The notes under the pieces are model-generated. The model was not told where the DNA came from. It saw only the letters and a program-made list of their open reading frames with translations, and searched no databases. Made by a program: the position numbers and the translations under genes. A stretch of DNA of 64,000 nucleotides from Streptomyces xanthophaeus (GTDB lineage Bacteria; Actinomycetota; Actinomycetes; Streptomycetales; Streptomycetaceae): contig NZ_JOFT01000019.1 of assembly GCF_000725805.1 (NCBI RefSeq), positions 229,051 through 293,050 on the forward strand. Direction: 5' to 3'. This document shows, in pieces, positions 26,786 to 35,936 of the stretch (the stretch's first letter is position 1; each line of letters opens with the position of its first letter).

Positions 26786-27307
26786 GTGCCAGCTTGTGCG
26801 ACACCGGCCCCGGCGCCAGTGCCCGGGGGCCCGCACCGATGGGTGAGTGCGTTGGCCCTGGTGGGCTTCCTCGCCGTGAGCTACGGCGTTGCGGCCTTGG
26901 GGGCACTTGCCTCCGTCGATGCGGGCGAGGTCTACGGTGCGCTGGAGCGACCCTCTTGGGCCCCTCCCTCCTGGCTGTTCGGTCCCGTCTGGACTGTGCT
27001 GTACGCCACCATCGGTGTCTCGGCCTGGCTGGTGTGGCGGCACCCGGACCGCCACCAGGTGCGCGGAGCGCTGACGTGGTGGTGGGTACAGCTTGTGCTC
27101 AATCTGGCCTGGACCCCACTGTTCTTCGCGGCCCGCCAATACGGGCTCGCCCTGTTGGACATCACTCTTCTCTTGGCCGCGCTCGGTACGACCATCGTGG
27201 GCTTCCGGCGGTTGAGCGTCACGGCGGCGGCCTTGCTGATCCCCTACCTGGGGTGGGTCGCTTTCGCGGCCGCCCTCAATGCGTCCATCTGGCAGCTCAA
27301 CTCATGA
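26786..27307 (+). CDS. tspO: TspO/MBR family tryptophan-rich sensory protein
   Basis: 173 residues, five transmembrane helices and the family hallmarks: GALERPSWAPPSWLFGPVWT, VLYATIGVSAWLVW, WWWVQLVLNLAWTPLFF, and the C-terminal IPYLGWVAFAAALNASIWQLN. GTG 26786 is chosen because AGGAG lies 6 nt upstream; an earlier in-frame GTG at 26702 has none. TspO proteins bind porphyrins and act in tetrapyrrole or stress physiology. Monocistronic. Confidence 0.9.
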   Translation: MPACATPAPAPVPGGPHRWVSALALVGFLAVSYGVAALGALASVDAGEVYGALERPSWAPPSWLFGPVWTVLYATIGVSAWLVWRHPDRHQVRGALTWWWVQLVLNLAWTPLFFAARQYGLALLDITLLLAALGTTIVGFRRLSVTAAALLIPYLGWVAFAAALNASIWQLNS

Positions 27308-27413
27308 GCCTCGACGAGGTCCCCCAGGCGCCGCCCGGGGAGGTGCTGGTGTGTCCGGGCACGGGGGCTGTGGCGCAGCATCTGGGTGCGGATGCCACCA
27401 CGCTCCGTGCGGG

Positions 27414-27690
27414 AACCACCAGCTCACCTGCGCCAGCGACCTCACCCCCAGTCAGGTCAGGTCCGGACTGGCCGCGCTGCGGGAGGTCATAGCGGACCAG
27501 GAAGGGCCCCGCTGGTCTGGATGCGGACCGACGGTTACCAGCTCGGAGCCGAACCGGCCGCTCCGGAGGCGTACGAGCGGAAGGTGATCAAGGAGAAGCT
27601 CACCGAGTTCCGTCGGTTCATCACCGGCATCGTCGCTCCCCACGCCGCCGCCCACCCGGGCGGCAAGTGGGTCCGCCACATCTGCAGGGT
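27414..27690 (+). pseudogene. RacP-type DNA-binding protein, frameshifted
   Basis: The first part, HQLTCASDLTPSQVRSGLAAL and REVIADQEG, is a winged-helix-like segment; one missing base later the reading continues as PLVWMRTDGYQLGAE, AYERKVIKEKLTEFRRFITG and VAPHAAAHPGGKWVRHI. Together these match the RacP proteins common in Streptomyces. The N-terminus and the last helix are not evident. Confidence 0.5.
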
Positions 27691-27973
27691 GGCCGATGGC
27701 GCCCGGCCAGGACTGCTTCTTTGAAAAGAGCGAGGGCTGCTGCGGCGTAGGCCGGCGCGCCGACGGGTCTGGAGAGTCGGCCTTGGCGACAAGTGGCCCC
27801 CGGCGGGGACGGGGAGTGCACGGATTTCGTCGCCGCTCAGGAAGTGGGGCCGGGACCGCGTGCGCGGATCTGCAGGCCTGAGGGCTGGTCAGAGCTGATC
27901 GAGCTACTTCACCCGCTCCGCGAAGCGCTGGCGGTGGCCGGGTCGTGCAGGCTGGGCCGTGGAGGTGGTCGCG

Positions 27974-30085
27974 GTGACGCACGATGATTCGTTCGGGCAG
28001 GCGGGGCGGGGTGTTCGCGGGGATGTGGACCTGGCGGTGCTGGATGCCCTGTTCACTCAGTCGCCGGTGGGCCTGCACGTCCTGGACACGGAGCTGAGAC
28101 TGGTACGAATCAATACCGCCACGCGTTCGATGCTCAAGGTTCCTGTCGAGGGTCTGCTGGGTCGTCACTTCACGGATGCGTTTACCGGGCTGGAGTCGCC
28201 CGGCGAGGTGACGGAGATGGTCCGTGGTGTGTTGGCGACCGGCGTGCCGGTGCGGGAGCGGCTGCTGCGTTCGCGGTTCAATACCGAACAGGGGCGGGAG
28301 CGAACTCACTCGATTTCGGTGTTCCGTCTGGTGGATGGGCAGGGAGGGGTCCTGGGAGTCGCGGTTGCCGCTGTTGAGGTTACGGATGCCGAGGATGCGC
28401 GTGCCCGGCTGAGGATCCTGGACGTGGTGCACGAGCGTGTGGGCCGGACCCTCAACATCACCACCACGTGCGAGGAGTTGGCCCAGACCCTGGTACCCGC
28501 CATCGCCGATGTGGCGGTGGTGGAGGTGGTGGAAGCGGTGGTGCGGGGTGAGGAGCCCCCCGTCGGGCCCCTCGCCAAGGACGTGCCACTGCGCCGTGCG
28601 GCGTTTCAGCCCCTGACCAGCCATCAGCGCAAGCAGGCACATCCAGTGGGTGACGTGCGGAGTCTTCAAACCCCCACCCCGTACAGCCGGACCCTGGCCG
28701 ACCTTCGGCCTCGGATCGTCGACCTCGACGAGGGCACCCCGTGGATGGGGTCCGACCCGAGCAGGGCTGCAGCGATCCGCGCCTCCGGATCCCACAGCCT
28801 GCTCGTGGCCCCACTGGCCCTGCGGGGCCGCGTCCTGGGCCTGGTCAGCCTCTACCGCACCGGACGGTCGCCCGCGTTCCGTGAGGACGATCTCCATCTC
28901 GTGCGTGAGGTGTGCGCGCATACCGCGCTGTGTGTGGACAACGCCCGCCGCTTCACTCGCGAGCACGCCATCGCGGCGACCGTCCAGCGCCATCTGTTGC
29001 CACGTAACCCGCTCGGCCGGAGCACGGTGGAGACGGCCCACCTCCACACCCCGGGCGAGGGTGGGGGCGGCGGCTGGTTCGACGTGATCGCCCTCTCGGG
29101 CGCCCGGACCGCCCTGGTCGTCGGCAACGTGTCCGGTCGTGGCATCCACACGGCCACGATGATGGGACAGCTGCGCACCGTCGTACATGCCCTGGCCGAC
29201 CTGGACTTGGAGCCGGACGAGCTCCTGGCCCGCCTTGACGACACCGCCGGGTTCCTTGCCGCGGAACGCGCGGTCGAACCGGGTGGAGACCCGGAGCCCC
29301 AGGAGCCGCTGTCCGCGAGCTGCCTGTACGCGGTATACGACCCGTTCGAGCGCACCTGGACGTTCGCGTGCGCGGGGCAGGCGACGCCGCCGGTGATCGT
29401 CGGTCCCGACGGCATCGCCGAGACCGCGGACATCTCCGTCGGGCCTGCGCTGGGCGGCGGTGAGGGATGGCCCTTCGCCGTCACCCGAATGGAACTCGCC
29501 GAAGGCAGCACCATCGCCCTCTATACGCCCGGACTCCTCGCCGCAGGCTCGGCCGACGGCGAGGACGCCTCGGAGGTGCTCGGCCCTGTCCTTGCCCGCC
29601 CTGACCGATCCGTACAGGATCTGTGCGACGACGTGCTGTACGCGCTGCCGAGCACCAACCGTGACGGTGACCGGGTACTCCTCCTGGCCCGTACCCGGGC
29701 CTTTCCCGCCCGGTCCGTCGCCACGTGGGTACTGGCCGACGATCTCACCGAGGCCGCTGCCGCACGCGCACACACACGGCGGACACTCGCGGGCTGGGAT
29801 GTGGACGAGGACACCGCGGCCGCTACCGAACTGATCGTCAGCGAGTTGGTCACCAACGCGCTTCGCTACGGAACTTCGCCCTTGCGGCTGCGCCTGATCA
29901 AGGACCGCAACCTCACCTGCGAGGTCCAGGACGCGAGCTCCACCAGCCCCCATCTGCGCCATGCGCGCACCGTCGACGAGGGCGGTCGCGGCTTGTTCAT
30001 CGTCGCGCAGCTCACCCAGCAGTGGGGCATTCGTTACACCGCCGCAGGCAAGACAGTCTGGACCGAACAGACCCTCGCTCCCTGA
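27974..30085 (+). CDS. PAS-GAF-SpoIIE-like-HATPase protein with degenerate phosphatase site
   Basis: 703 residues: PAS (about 15-130), GAF (about 150-345), SpoIIE/PP2C-like (about 350-560) and a C-terminal anti-sigma-type HATPase (about 575-700, N-box VSELVTNALRYG, GGRGLFIV). In active SpoIIE-type phosphatases three acidic blocks bind metal: GGDW, GDV and YTDG. Here they read GGGW (Gly367), GNV (Asn385) and YTPG (Pro519). The fold is otherwise kept, so it may be a pseudophosphatase scaffold with a working anti-sigma kinase domain. GTG 27974 is chosen for GGAGG 8 nt upstream. Cytosolic; no membrane segment. Confidence 0.85.
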   Translation: MTHDDSFGQAGRGVRGDVDLAVLDALFTQSPVGLHVLDTELRLVRINTATRSMLKVPVEGLLGRHFTDAFTGLESPGEVTEMVRGVLATGVPVRERLLRSRFNTEQGRERTHSISVFRLVDGQGGVLGVAVAAVEVTDAEDARARLRILDVVHERVGRTLNITTTCEELAQTLVPAIADVAVVEVVEAVVRGEEPPVGPLAKDVPLRRAAFQPLTSHQRKQAHPVGDVRSLQTPTPYSRTLADLRPRIVDLDEGTPWMGSDPSRAAAIRASGSHSLLVAPLALRGRVLGLVSLYRTGRSPAFREDDLHLVREVCAHTALCVDNARRFTREHAIAATVQRHLLPRNPLGRSTVETAHLHTPGEGGGGGWFDVIALSGARTALVVGNVSGRGIHTATMMGQLRTVVHALADLDLEPDELLARLDDTAGFLAAERAVEPGGDPEPQEPLSASCLYAVYDPFERTWTFACAGQATPPVIVGPDGIAETADISVGPALGGGEGWPFAVTRMELAEGSTIALYTPGLLAAGSADGEDASEVLGPVLARPDRSVQDLCDDVLYALPSTNRDGDRVLLLARTRAFPARSVATWVLADDLTEAAAARAHTRRTLAGWDVDEDTAAATELIVSELVTNALRYGTSPLRLRLIKDRNLTCEVQDASSTSPHLRHARTVDEGGRGLFIVAQLTQQWGIRYTAAGKTVWTEQTLAP

Positions 30086-30376
30086 CGCAGAACGGGAGCC
30101 GTACCGGTAAGGCGGAAGGCGGATTTCACGATCGCTGCAACACACCGGACCGCGACCCGTCCCTCGGCCATCCCGGCGGCTTGCGCTCTTTGCTGGTGGA
30201 CGGTTGACGTAGGCGATCAAGCGCCTCGTTGATGGCCTTCCGCCTCCCGGCTCCACAGGAGTCCCAAGAAGGGCCGCCGACCTCGCGGGCCGACTGGCCG
30301 ACAACCGGTCAGCCTCGGCGGGGGCGACCGACCCTGCTCGCCTGCACCCTTGCGGTACCCCCTTTGGCTGCGTCAG

Positions 30377-30413
30377 TGACAACTGACTCCAGAGGTAGGT
30401 CAGTTCTGACTCC
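30377..30413. repeat. IS21 left inverted repeat
   Basis: Begins TGACAACTGACTCCAG and ends TTCTGACTCC. It matches the right end in inverted orientation, with near-identical spacing of the TGACTCC boxes. Confidence 0.75.
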
Positions 30414-30596
30414 GTTCAGGGATCTCAGGGGCAAGACCTGAATGTGAGAAGTGACTCCACCTCGGACACGTGAGCGGGTGATATTTCGGCCGTTCTGGAT
30501 GGTGGTCGACGTCTCGGACCGGTGGATCAAGCCGGTCCGAGCTGTGGCGTTAGGGCTCGCGACGCCCCGCCTTGGCGAGCGTGAAAGCATGCGGCC

Positions 30597-31076
30597 ATGC
30601 CCCTCCCACACCCCAATGGCCACTACGCGATCACCGCGATGTACTCCGTAGCCGATGACGCCTGGTACTTGGAACTGGAGCTCGCCGCCGAGCAACTCCA
30701 CCTTGTGACCGCAGTCGTCCCCGACGAGGATCCTGCACGAGAACCGACGGTGTGTTTCGACCCTCGCGGGCGTCACCTGGAAGTCCCCTACGAAGTCATG
30801 CGCTGGTTCATGGACCAGGTCGACGAACAGATCCGTTCGTCGCGTGCCTGGATGCAACTACGGCCCGAGCTTGTCGAGGCCATTTACCGACTGCGCCAGG
30901 AATACATGGGCTTCATCGACGACGAATACTTCCCTCAGGTCCTGGCTGACATACGTGCCGCACTTCCGGAAGCGGATCTCCCTGCCGTTCTTTCGGCCGC
31001 CTTCGGGCTGAATCCAGACGGCACCACCGTGGACCATCCACAAGCGCCTGCAGATGACGAAGCAAACAGGACTTAG
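30597..31076 (+). CDS. hypothetical protein (159 aa), passenger inside the IS21 element
   Basis: 159 residues, acidic, soluble: YAITAMYSVADDAWYLELEL, PRGRHLEVPYEVMRWFMDQV, MQLRPELVEAIYRLRQEYMG, DDEYFPQVLADIRAALPEAD. Coding composition is good, but the ribosome-binding site before ATG 30597 is weak. It is transcribed towards istB and lies between istB and the left terminal repeat. No family recognised; no toxin, resistance or transposition motif is visible. Confidence 0.65.
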   Translation: MPLPHPNGHYAITAMYSVADDAWYLELELAAEQLHLVTAVVPDEDPAREPTVCFDPRGRHLEVPYEVMRWFMDQVDEQIRSSRAWMQLRPELVEAIYRLRQEYMGFIDDEYFPQVLADIRAALPEADLPAVLSAAFGLNPDGTTVDHPQAPADDEANRT

Positions 31077-31097
31077 CGCCCGTGAACTGGACAGACG

Positions 31098-31898
31098 TCA
31101 GCTCGTGACGGCTGCGGCCGCTTCGGCGCGGGCTCGTGTGACGGCCAGGCGGTAGGAGTCAGTGCCGGTCTCGATGATGTTGCCGCCGAAGGTGAGGCGG
31201 TCCACGATGGCCGCGCAGAGTCGGGGATCGGTGAAGGTTTTCGTCCAGCCTCCAAACGATTCGTTGGAGGCGATCGCCACAGAGCTCTTTTCCTCGCGCT
31301 CGGTCAAAACCTGGAAGAGGAGTTCGGCACCGCGCCGGTCCAGTTCCATATAGCCGAGCTCGTCAATACAGAGAAGGTCGACGCGGCCGTAGCGGGCGTT
31401 GGTCTTGGCGAGGCGTTTCTCGTCGGCTGCTTCGACGAGTTTGTTGACGAGTTTGGTCGCGAGGACGTACTTAACCCGGTAGTCGTGCATTGCGGCCTCG
31501 GTGCCGAGCGCGATCAGCAGGTGTGACTTCCCGGTCCCGGAGTCGCCGATCAGGCAGAGCGGCATGCTCTTCTTGACCCAGTCACAGGAGGCCAGGGTGT
31601 GGATGGCCGCAGGGTCGACGGCCGGATTCGCGTCGAAATCGAAGGCCCGGAGGGACTTGTCGCGCGGGAAGCCGGCCGCCTTGATGCGCCGCTCGGAGCG
31701 GCGCCGGGCCCTGTCGTCGCATTCCGACATCAGCAGCTCGGCCAGAAAGCCACGGTAGGTCATCTGGTCCTGTGCGGCGCCTGCGGCCAGTTCCGGGTAC
31801 TGGGCCCGGATCGTCGGCAGCCGCAGCATCCGGCATGCCTGGTCCACGGCCGCGTCCGCGGCTTCCTCGGTCAGTCCCCGGTTGCGCTTTGCGCTCAT
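31098..31898 (-). CDS. istB: IS21 helper ATPase IstB
   Basis: 266 residues of AAA+ ATPase: Walker A in GDSGTGKSHLL, Walker B-like LLCIDELGYMELDRRG, sensor region VAIASNESFGGW, and the terminal block DRLTFGGNIIETGTDSYRLA. It assists target selection by IstA. Its ATG overlaps the istA stop. Confidence 0.95.
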   Translation of the reverse strand: MSAKRNRGLTEEAADAAVDQACRMLRLPTIRAQYPELAAGAAQDQMTYRGFLAELLMSECDDRARRRSERRIKAAGFPRDKSLRAFDFDANPAVDPAAIHTLASCDWVKKSMPLCLIGDSGTGKSHLLIALGTEAAMHDYRVKYVLATKLVNKLVEAADEKRLAKTNARYGRVDLLCIDELGYMELDRRGAELLFQVLTEREEKSSVAIASNESFGGWTKTFTDPRLCAAIVDRLTFGGNIIETGTDSYRLAVTRARAEAAAAVTS

Positions 31899-33547
31899 GA
31901 TTCCCCCTGTTGGGCGGATGGTCCGGCGTGCCGACGGCGAAGCCGCAGCAGTTCGTCGTAGGCGGCCACCGATGGCAGCGGCCTGGGGTCGGGCGGCAGC
32001 GCGGCCAGCCGGCGCGCGGTCAGCGAGGTCACCGTCGCCCCGCCCTCCGCCGGGCGTGTGATCTGTTCCTGGTGCGGGGCGGGCACGCTGGCATCGGTGT
32101 CGGCGGCTTTGCGGGCCTCTAGGGCGACGGCGTCCGCGGTGAGCGCGCCGGCCTTCAGCGCAGCCGCGATCCCGGCGACCACGTCCTCGTGGGCCATGTG
32201 CCGGTGCAGCAACAGGACCGAGATCAGGGCCCGGGTGCCCTCGGGGTCACCGTGGGCCTTGCATGCGGCCTGCCACCACGAGTCGTGGACCGGGGTGAAC
32301 TTGCCGGCCGAACGGGCTTGGTCGAGCGCGGTGGCGCCGGGAAGGGCGCCGGGCTTGCGGACCAGGGCCTCGAGATAGTGGTCCAGGTCAAGGCGGGATC
32401 CGCCCTTGGCGATCAGCCGCTCGTGCCGGGCCACTTCCTTGGGGCCGTCGTAGACGACGAGCTCGGAGGCGTGCAGGACGATCCGCACCATCTGGCCGAT
32501 CAGCCGCACCGGCACCGAATAACGGTTGGTGCGGGCCGAGACCTGCCCGTAGCGGTCCACCCGCACCGAGGAGACGAACCTCGTCTCGAAGACCTCGTCA
32601 GGCAGCGGGAACAGCAGCGGGTGCTCGGCCTGGAAGTACTCCCCAATGGACTTGGGGCGGAGCCGGATCCGGCGATCGTTGTCCTGCCGGTCCCACTGCT
32701 CGACCAGCAGATTCAGTTCCGCGAGGGTGTCCAATTGCGGGACGGGGACCAGGTGGTTTCTGCGGAACCAACCGATCTGTCCCTCGACCCCGCCCTTCTC
32801 GTGGGCGCCCTCGATCCCTGGGTGGCAGTAAAAACTGGTGATCGAATAGTGCGAGCGGAACGCGGTCCACCGCTCGGATTCCACCCGACGCCGGGTCAGG
32901 CCCAGGACCTGGGCGACCGCCGCCCGCAAGTCGTCGTAGCGGATCTTGCCGTAGGGGACGCCGCCGAGCGTGTTCAGCGCGTGGACGTGGCCTTCGAGGA
33001 AGGCCTCCTGCCCGCAGGACGCGAAAATCTTGTGGACGGCCCGCCCCGAGTACGAAAGCCGCAGCGAGAACAGGAAGCACTTCGTCAGGGTGCCGGACAG
33101 GTTGATCCACACGTCCCCGAAGTCGACCTCGGCTTCATCGCCCGGGCGGTGGGTCTGCGGGATGAACGAGGCCGGCGGCCCGCGGCCCTCCTCGACCCGG
33201 ATCTCACGGCGCCGGTCGAAGACGTAATCGCGGACCATCGCATACGACACTTCCTCAGCACCGTACTCGTCGAGCAACCGGTGGAAGATCCGCGTGAGTG
33301 TGTGCCGCTGCTTGCGCGGAGCGTCCAGATCAGCCCGCAGCATCCCGTCGATGGCCAGCTTGTACGGATCAAGACGTGAACCCCTCGGCGGCATCCTCTT
33401 CCGAGCAGTGGGCCACGCCGACTCCAGCGCGAGAGCCACTGTGCGCCGCCCCACCGAGTACTTCAACGCCAGCGCGCGACTGGACAGACCCAACTCCCGC
33501 GCATCACGACGGATCGCGGGATACAACTCGACCTTGGAGCCGGGCAC
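31895..33547 (-). CDS. istA: IS21 transposase IstA
   Basis: 550 residues: an N-terminal helix-turn-helix (LSSRALALKYSVGRRTVALAL), an integrase-type catalytic core (EAEVDFGDVWI, the middle Asp in KIRYDDL, and the Glu in EKGGVEGQIGW) and a C-terminal Mu-type barrel region (RTNRYSVPVRLIGQMVRI). GTG 33547 is chosen because a GGGGGGA ribosome-binding site is 5 nt upstream. No frameshift, so the element may be active. Confidence 0.95.
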   Translation of the reverse strand: MPGSKVELYPAIRRDARELGLSSRALALKYSVGRRTVALALESAWPTARKRMPPRGSRLDPYKLAIDGMLRADLDAPRKQRHTLTRIFHRLLDEYGAEEVSYAMVRDYVFDRRREIRVEEGRGPPASFIPQTHRPGDEAEVDFGDVWINLSGTLTKCFLFSLRLSYSGRAVHKIFASCGQEAFLEGHVHALNTLGGVPYGKIRYDDLRAAVAQVLGLTRRRVESERWTAFRSHYSITSFYCHPGIEGAHEKGGVEGQIGWFRRNHLVPVPQLDTLAELNLLVEQWDRQDNDRRIRLRPKSIGEYFQAEHPLLFPLPDEVFETRFVSSVRVDRYGQVSARTNRYSVPVRLIGQMVRIVLHASELVVYDGPKEVARHERLIAKGGSRLDLDHYLEALVRKPGALPGATALDQARSAGKFTPVHDSWWQAACKAHGDPEGTRALISVLLLHRHMAHEDVVAGIAAALKAGALTADAVALEARKAADTDASVPAPHQEQITRPAEGGATVTSLTARRLAALPPDPRPLPSVAAYDELLRLRRRHAGPSAQQGES

Positions 33548-33643
33548 TGAAGTCCCCCCACGCTCGCTAGCACCCCGATGCTCCCACGACCAGCCCTCCA
33601 CTGGAGCCAAATCCCATCAACGCTAACTCCACCCACGCGAGGT

Positions 33644-33682
33644 GGAGTCAGAACTCGCCTTCCGACTGGAGTCACTTGTCGC
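33644..33682. repeat. IS21 right inverted repeat
   Basis: Two GGAGTCA boxes (33644 and 33668) and flanking bases mirror the left end. The inverted repeat CTCCACC/GGTGGAG next to it (33626-33646) lies upstream of istA. Confidence 0.75.
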
Positions 33683-34039
33683 CTATAGAGCCACCCCTTC
33701 CAGCGGGATGGGCGATCGGTGCCCGGGCAGCTCGCCGTATGGTGCGGCGTCAGAGGAAATCTGCTCGTCGTCACCTTGCAGCCCAGTCGTCGCTGATGCC
33801 TCCGCGGTTTGAGCAGCGCGTATCCGCCACACCGCCAAATCGGCCAGTGCTGCACTTCGTTCCACACTCGGTTGGTGTCGGCAACGAGGGCTGGCCTTGT
33901 TTCGCCGTAACGGTTCTCTGCCCGCTGGTTGATCTTGTCGGTTCAGCTGTCCGCCGGGCCTGCGGCCCGCGCCCACTCCCGCCCCTCGCGAAGGTGGGGC
34001 CTGCCCTGCGCCCCCGTCGCGGGCAGGCCATGCGATTGA
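33683..34039. other. decayed flank, no supported gene
   Basis: The minus-strand frame of the SUKH remnant continues here without recognisable sequence. Confidence 0.4.
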
Positions 34040-34322
34040 CTGGGGGCTGGCAATGATCGAACGACGCGAATGCTGGCCAGCCAAGCAGTTGAAGCGCATT
34101 GTAGTCCGCGGGCAGCGTGACTCCGAGGTGCCGTTCGGAGGCCTCCCAGACGTCTCGGCGCGGCCGGCCCCACGCCTCCTCAGGCTCACCGAGCAGTGCC
34201 TGGAGGCGTTCCAATGGCGATGGCCGGAAGGATGCCGCGGGTCCGAACCTGGTGGCGGTAGATGTCGCGGCCGTAGCCCCAGAGGTCCGGGCCCCGGACG
34301 GGTGGTCATCGAGCAGGGGCAA
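34040..34322 (-). pseudogene. SUKH (SMI1/KNR4) family protein, N-terminal remnant
   Basis: The frame contains PLERLQALLGEP, then VWEASERHLGVTLPADYNAL, the defining W-x3-E-x2-LG-x2-LP-x-DY pattern of SMI1/KNR4 proteins. Similarity then stops and the rest of the frame is low complexity. SUKH proteins are often immunity proteins for polymorphic toxins; no toxin is nearby. Confidence 0.55.
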
Positions 34323-35223
34323 GAGCTGAGTGGTGAGGCCAGGGCGGCCTGGCGCGCTTTGGCGGTGGACAGAGAACGAAAGACGGAGCTCGGAGCTCGT
34401 CGCGGTTATCGCGCGCGGTCCTGGTCTGTTTTCGGGGTCCGGTGCATGCCTGCCCGATCGTTGCGCTTCCGCCCGCAGCGACCCGACGACACCCGATTAC
34501 CTGAGAGTCACGCACACGAAAATCTGTGGTGGCCAGAGTAGACATTGCTGCGGGGTGAGGTTATGGTTTCTCTCGTAGCCCAGAGAGACCGAAGGGCCTG
34601 GCAGAGACGAACTGCCGGGCAGTAGTACCCGCAGTTGCAGTACGTATGACGGTGCGGTGGTGGAGTTCCGAAGCCATAGCGGTTGCATGACGGCGACGGG
34701 ACTGACGACCGGACCGGGTGGCCCGCAGTCATCAGGGGCCGCCGCGAGCCGTACCGCTGTTGACACAGGTGGCAGCGGTGCAGGCAGTACCCAGCAGCGA
34801 AGGAAAGTGAGCGGTACCTCGGTGAAGGCGTCGGCTGCGGGCGCGCGCACCGGGAGGTTCGGCAGTGGGGTTCTAAGCCAGGGCAGATGCAGGATGGGCA
34901 ACGGGGCTGGCTGCCGAAGCCGTGACGCTTGGCCAGGTCACCAGCAGTACAAGGTGTTCGCATCACCAGCAGTAAGTGCAGTTGGCAGTACCGCCAGTTC
35001 CCGCAGGTAAGCAGTTGTTCGCCAGAGGGATGAACGGAGGATTTGAAGCGCCATCAGGATCGCCCGGACGCCACGCGAGTCCGGGTACCGCAGGACATCG
35101 ATAGTGAGGTGGTCTCCGGTCAAGCACCGCGATCCCCGCACCACTCGTCCCCGTTCGGACAGGTGAGCGGAAACAGAAGGCCGGCGCAGTACCGGCACCG
35201 GCAGATGGTGTAGCAGTTCCTTC
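34323..35223. other. 900 bp without a supported gene
   Basis: The minus strand has a Cys-rich frame (about 34508-34966) and another containing LTIDVLRYPDSRGVRAILMA, but neither has a ribosome-binding site or known family. The DNA is somewhat less GC-rich than its surroundings. Confidence 0.4.
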
Positions 35224-35255
35224 GGGGCCCGGATGCCAGCAGGCATCCGGGCCCC
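35224..35255. promoter_or_regulatory. perfect 14-bp hairpin upstream of the merR-like gene
   Basis: GGGGCCCGGATGCC, loop AGCA, GGCATCCGGGCCCC: a perfect 14-bp stem ending 26 nt before the ATG. It may be the terminator of a lost upstream gene or an attenuator in the leader. Confidence 0.55.
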
Positions 35256-35281
35256 TCCATGCGTTCCACGAAAGAGGTGCG

Positions 35282-35629
35282 ATGACAGCAGGAGATCCCA
35301 CCGGGCCGCTCGGCGGCCACCTGGACGACGACGACTTCCCCGCCTACACCATGGGCCGGGCCGCCGAGATGCTCGGCACCACCCAGGGTTTCCTCCGCGC
35401 CATCGGAGAAGCCCGCCTCATCACCCCGCTGCGCTCCGAGGGCGGACACCGCCGCTACTCCCGCTACCAGCTGCGCATCGCGGCCCGCGCCCGCGAGCTC
35501 GTCGACCAGGGCACCCCCATCGAGGCTGCCTGCCGGATCGTGATCCTGGAAGACCAGCTCGAGGAAGCCCAGCGCATCAACGCGGAATGCCGTGCCGCAC
35601 TGCCGCCAGATCCGGCGGCCGCGGCATGA
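35282..35629 (+). CDS. MerR-like helix-turn-helix regulator
   Basis: 115 residues: AYTMGRAAEMLGTTQGFLRAIGEARLI, then TPLRSEGGHRRYSRYQL (helix-turn-helix plus the RRY wing of MerR/BldC proteins) and a helical tail (VILEDQLEEAQRINAEC). AGAGG lies upstream of ATG 35282. It lacks an effector domain, as in the short Streptomyces regulators usually found next to cold-shock genes; none is adjacent here. Confidence 0.82.
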   Translation: MTAGDPTGPLGGHLDDDDFPAYTMGRAAEMLGTTQGFLRAIGEARLITPLRSEGGHRRYSRYQLRIAARARELVDQGTPIEAACRIVILEDQLEEAQRINAECRAALPPDPAAAA

Positions 35630-35936
35630 GCCGAGGCGCGCGTGCCAGTCTCGGCCGGCACCCCCATGACCATGCCGATACACAAGCCGCCGATCTACTG
35701 CCCACAGTGCCCGGCAGAGAACCCCCTCGTAACGAGAAGGCGAGGGCTTGGGTGTCCGCGTCCGCGTCCGGGTTCTGGGCCGTGCGTGCCGGAGCCTTCT
35801 GGCCTGCCGTGGCTGGGTGTGGTGGGCATGGTCGCAGGGTCGGGGCTTCGGGTGTGTGTCGTTTTGGGCGGGTGCGCCGTACGGTCGGGGTGGCACGGGG
35901 AGTGTGCCCGGTGAAGAGCAGGTCGGGAGGGTACTT

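Larger units (their letters stand above)
30377..33682 (-). mobile_element. IS21-family element with a passenger gene
   Basis: istA and istB are intact and overlap by ATGA. The ends are related inverted repeats: left 30377-30413 and right 33644-33682, each with two TGACTCC boxes 23-24 bp apart; the left end has a third box at 30452. The span is about 3.3 kb, longer than the 2-2.5 kb usual for IS21, because about 720 bp including a 159-codon gene lies between istB and the left repeat. No clear target-site duplication was identified, so boundaries are approximate. Confidence 0.75.

Noticed and set aside
27452..30382. A 976-codon minus-strand open frame
   Set aside because: Antisense to the SpoIIE-like gene, with no domain.
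34508..34966. Cys-rich minus-strand frame as a metal-binding protein
   Set aside because: No start with a ribosome-binding site and Cys spacing without pattern.
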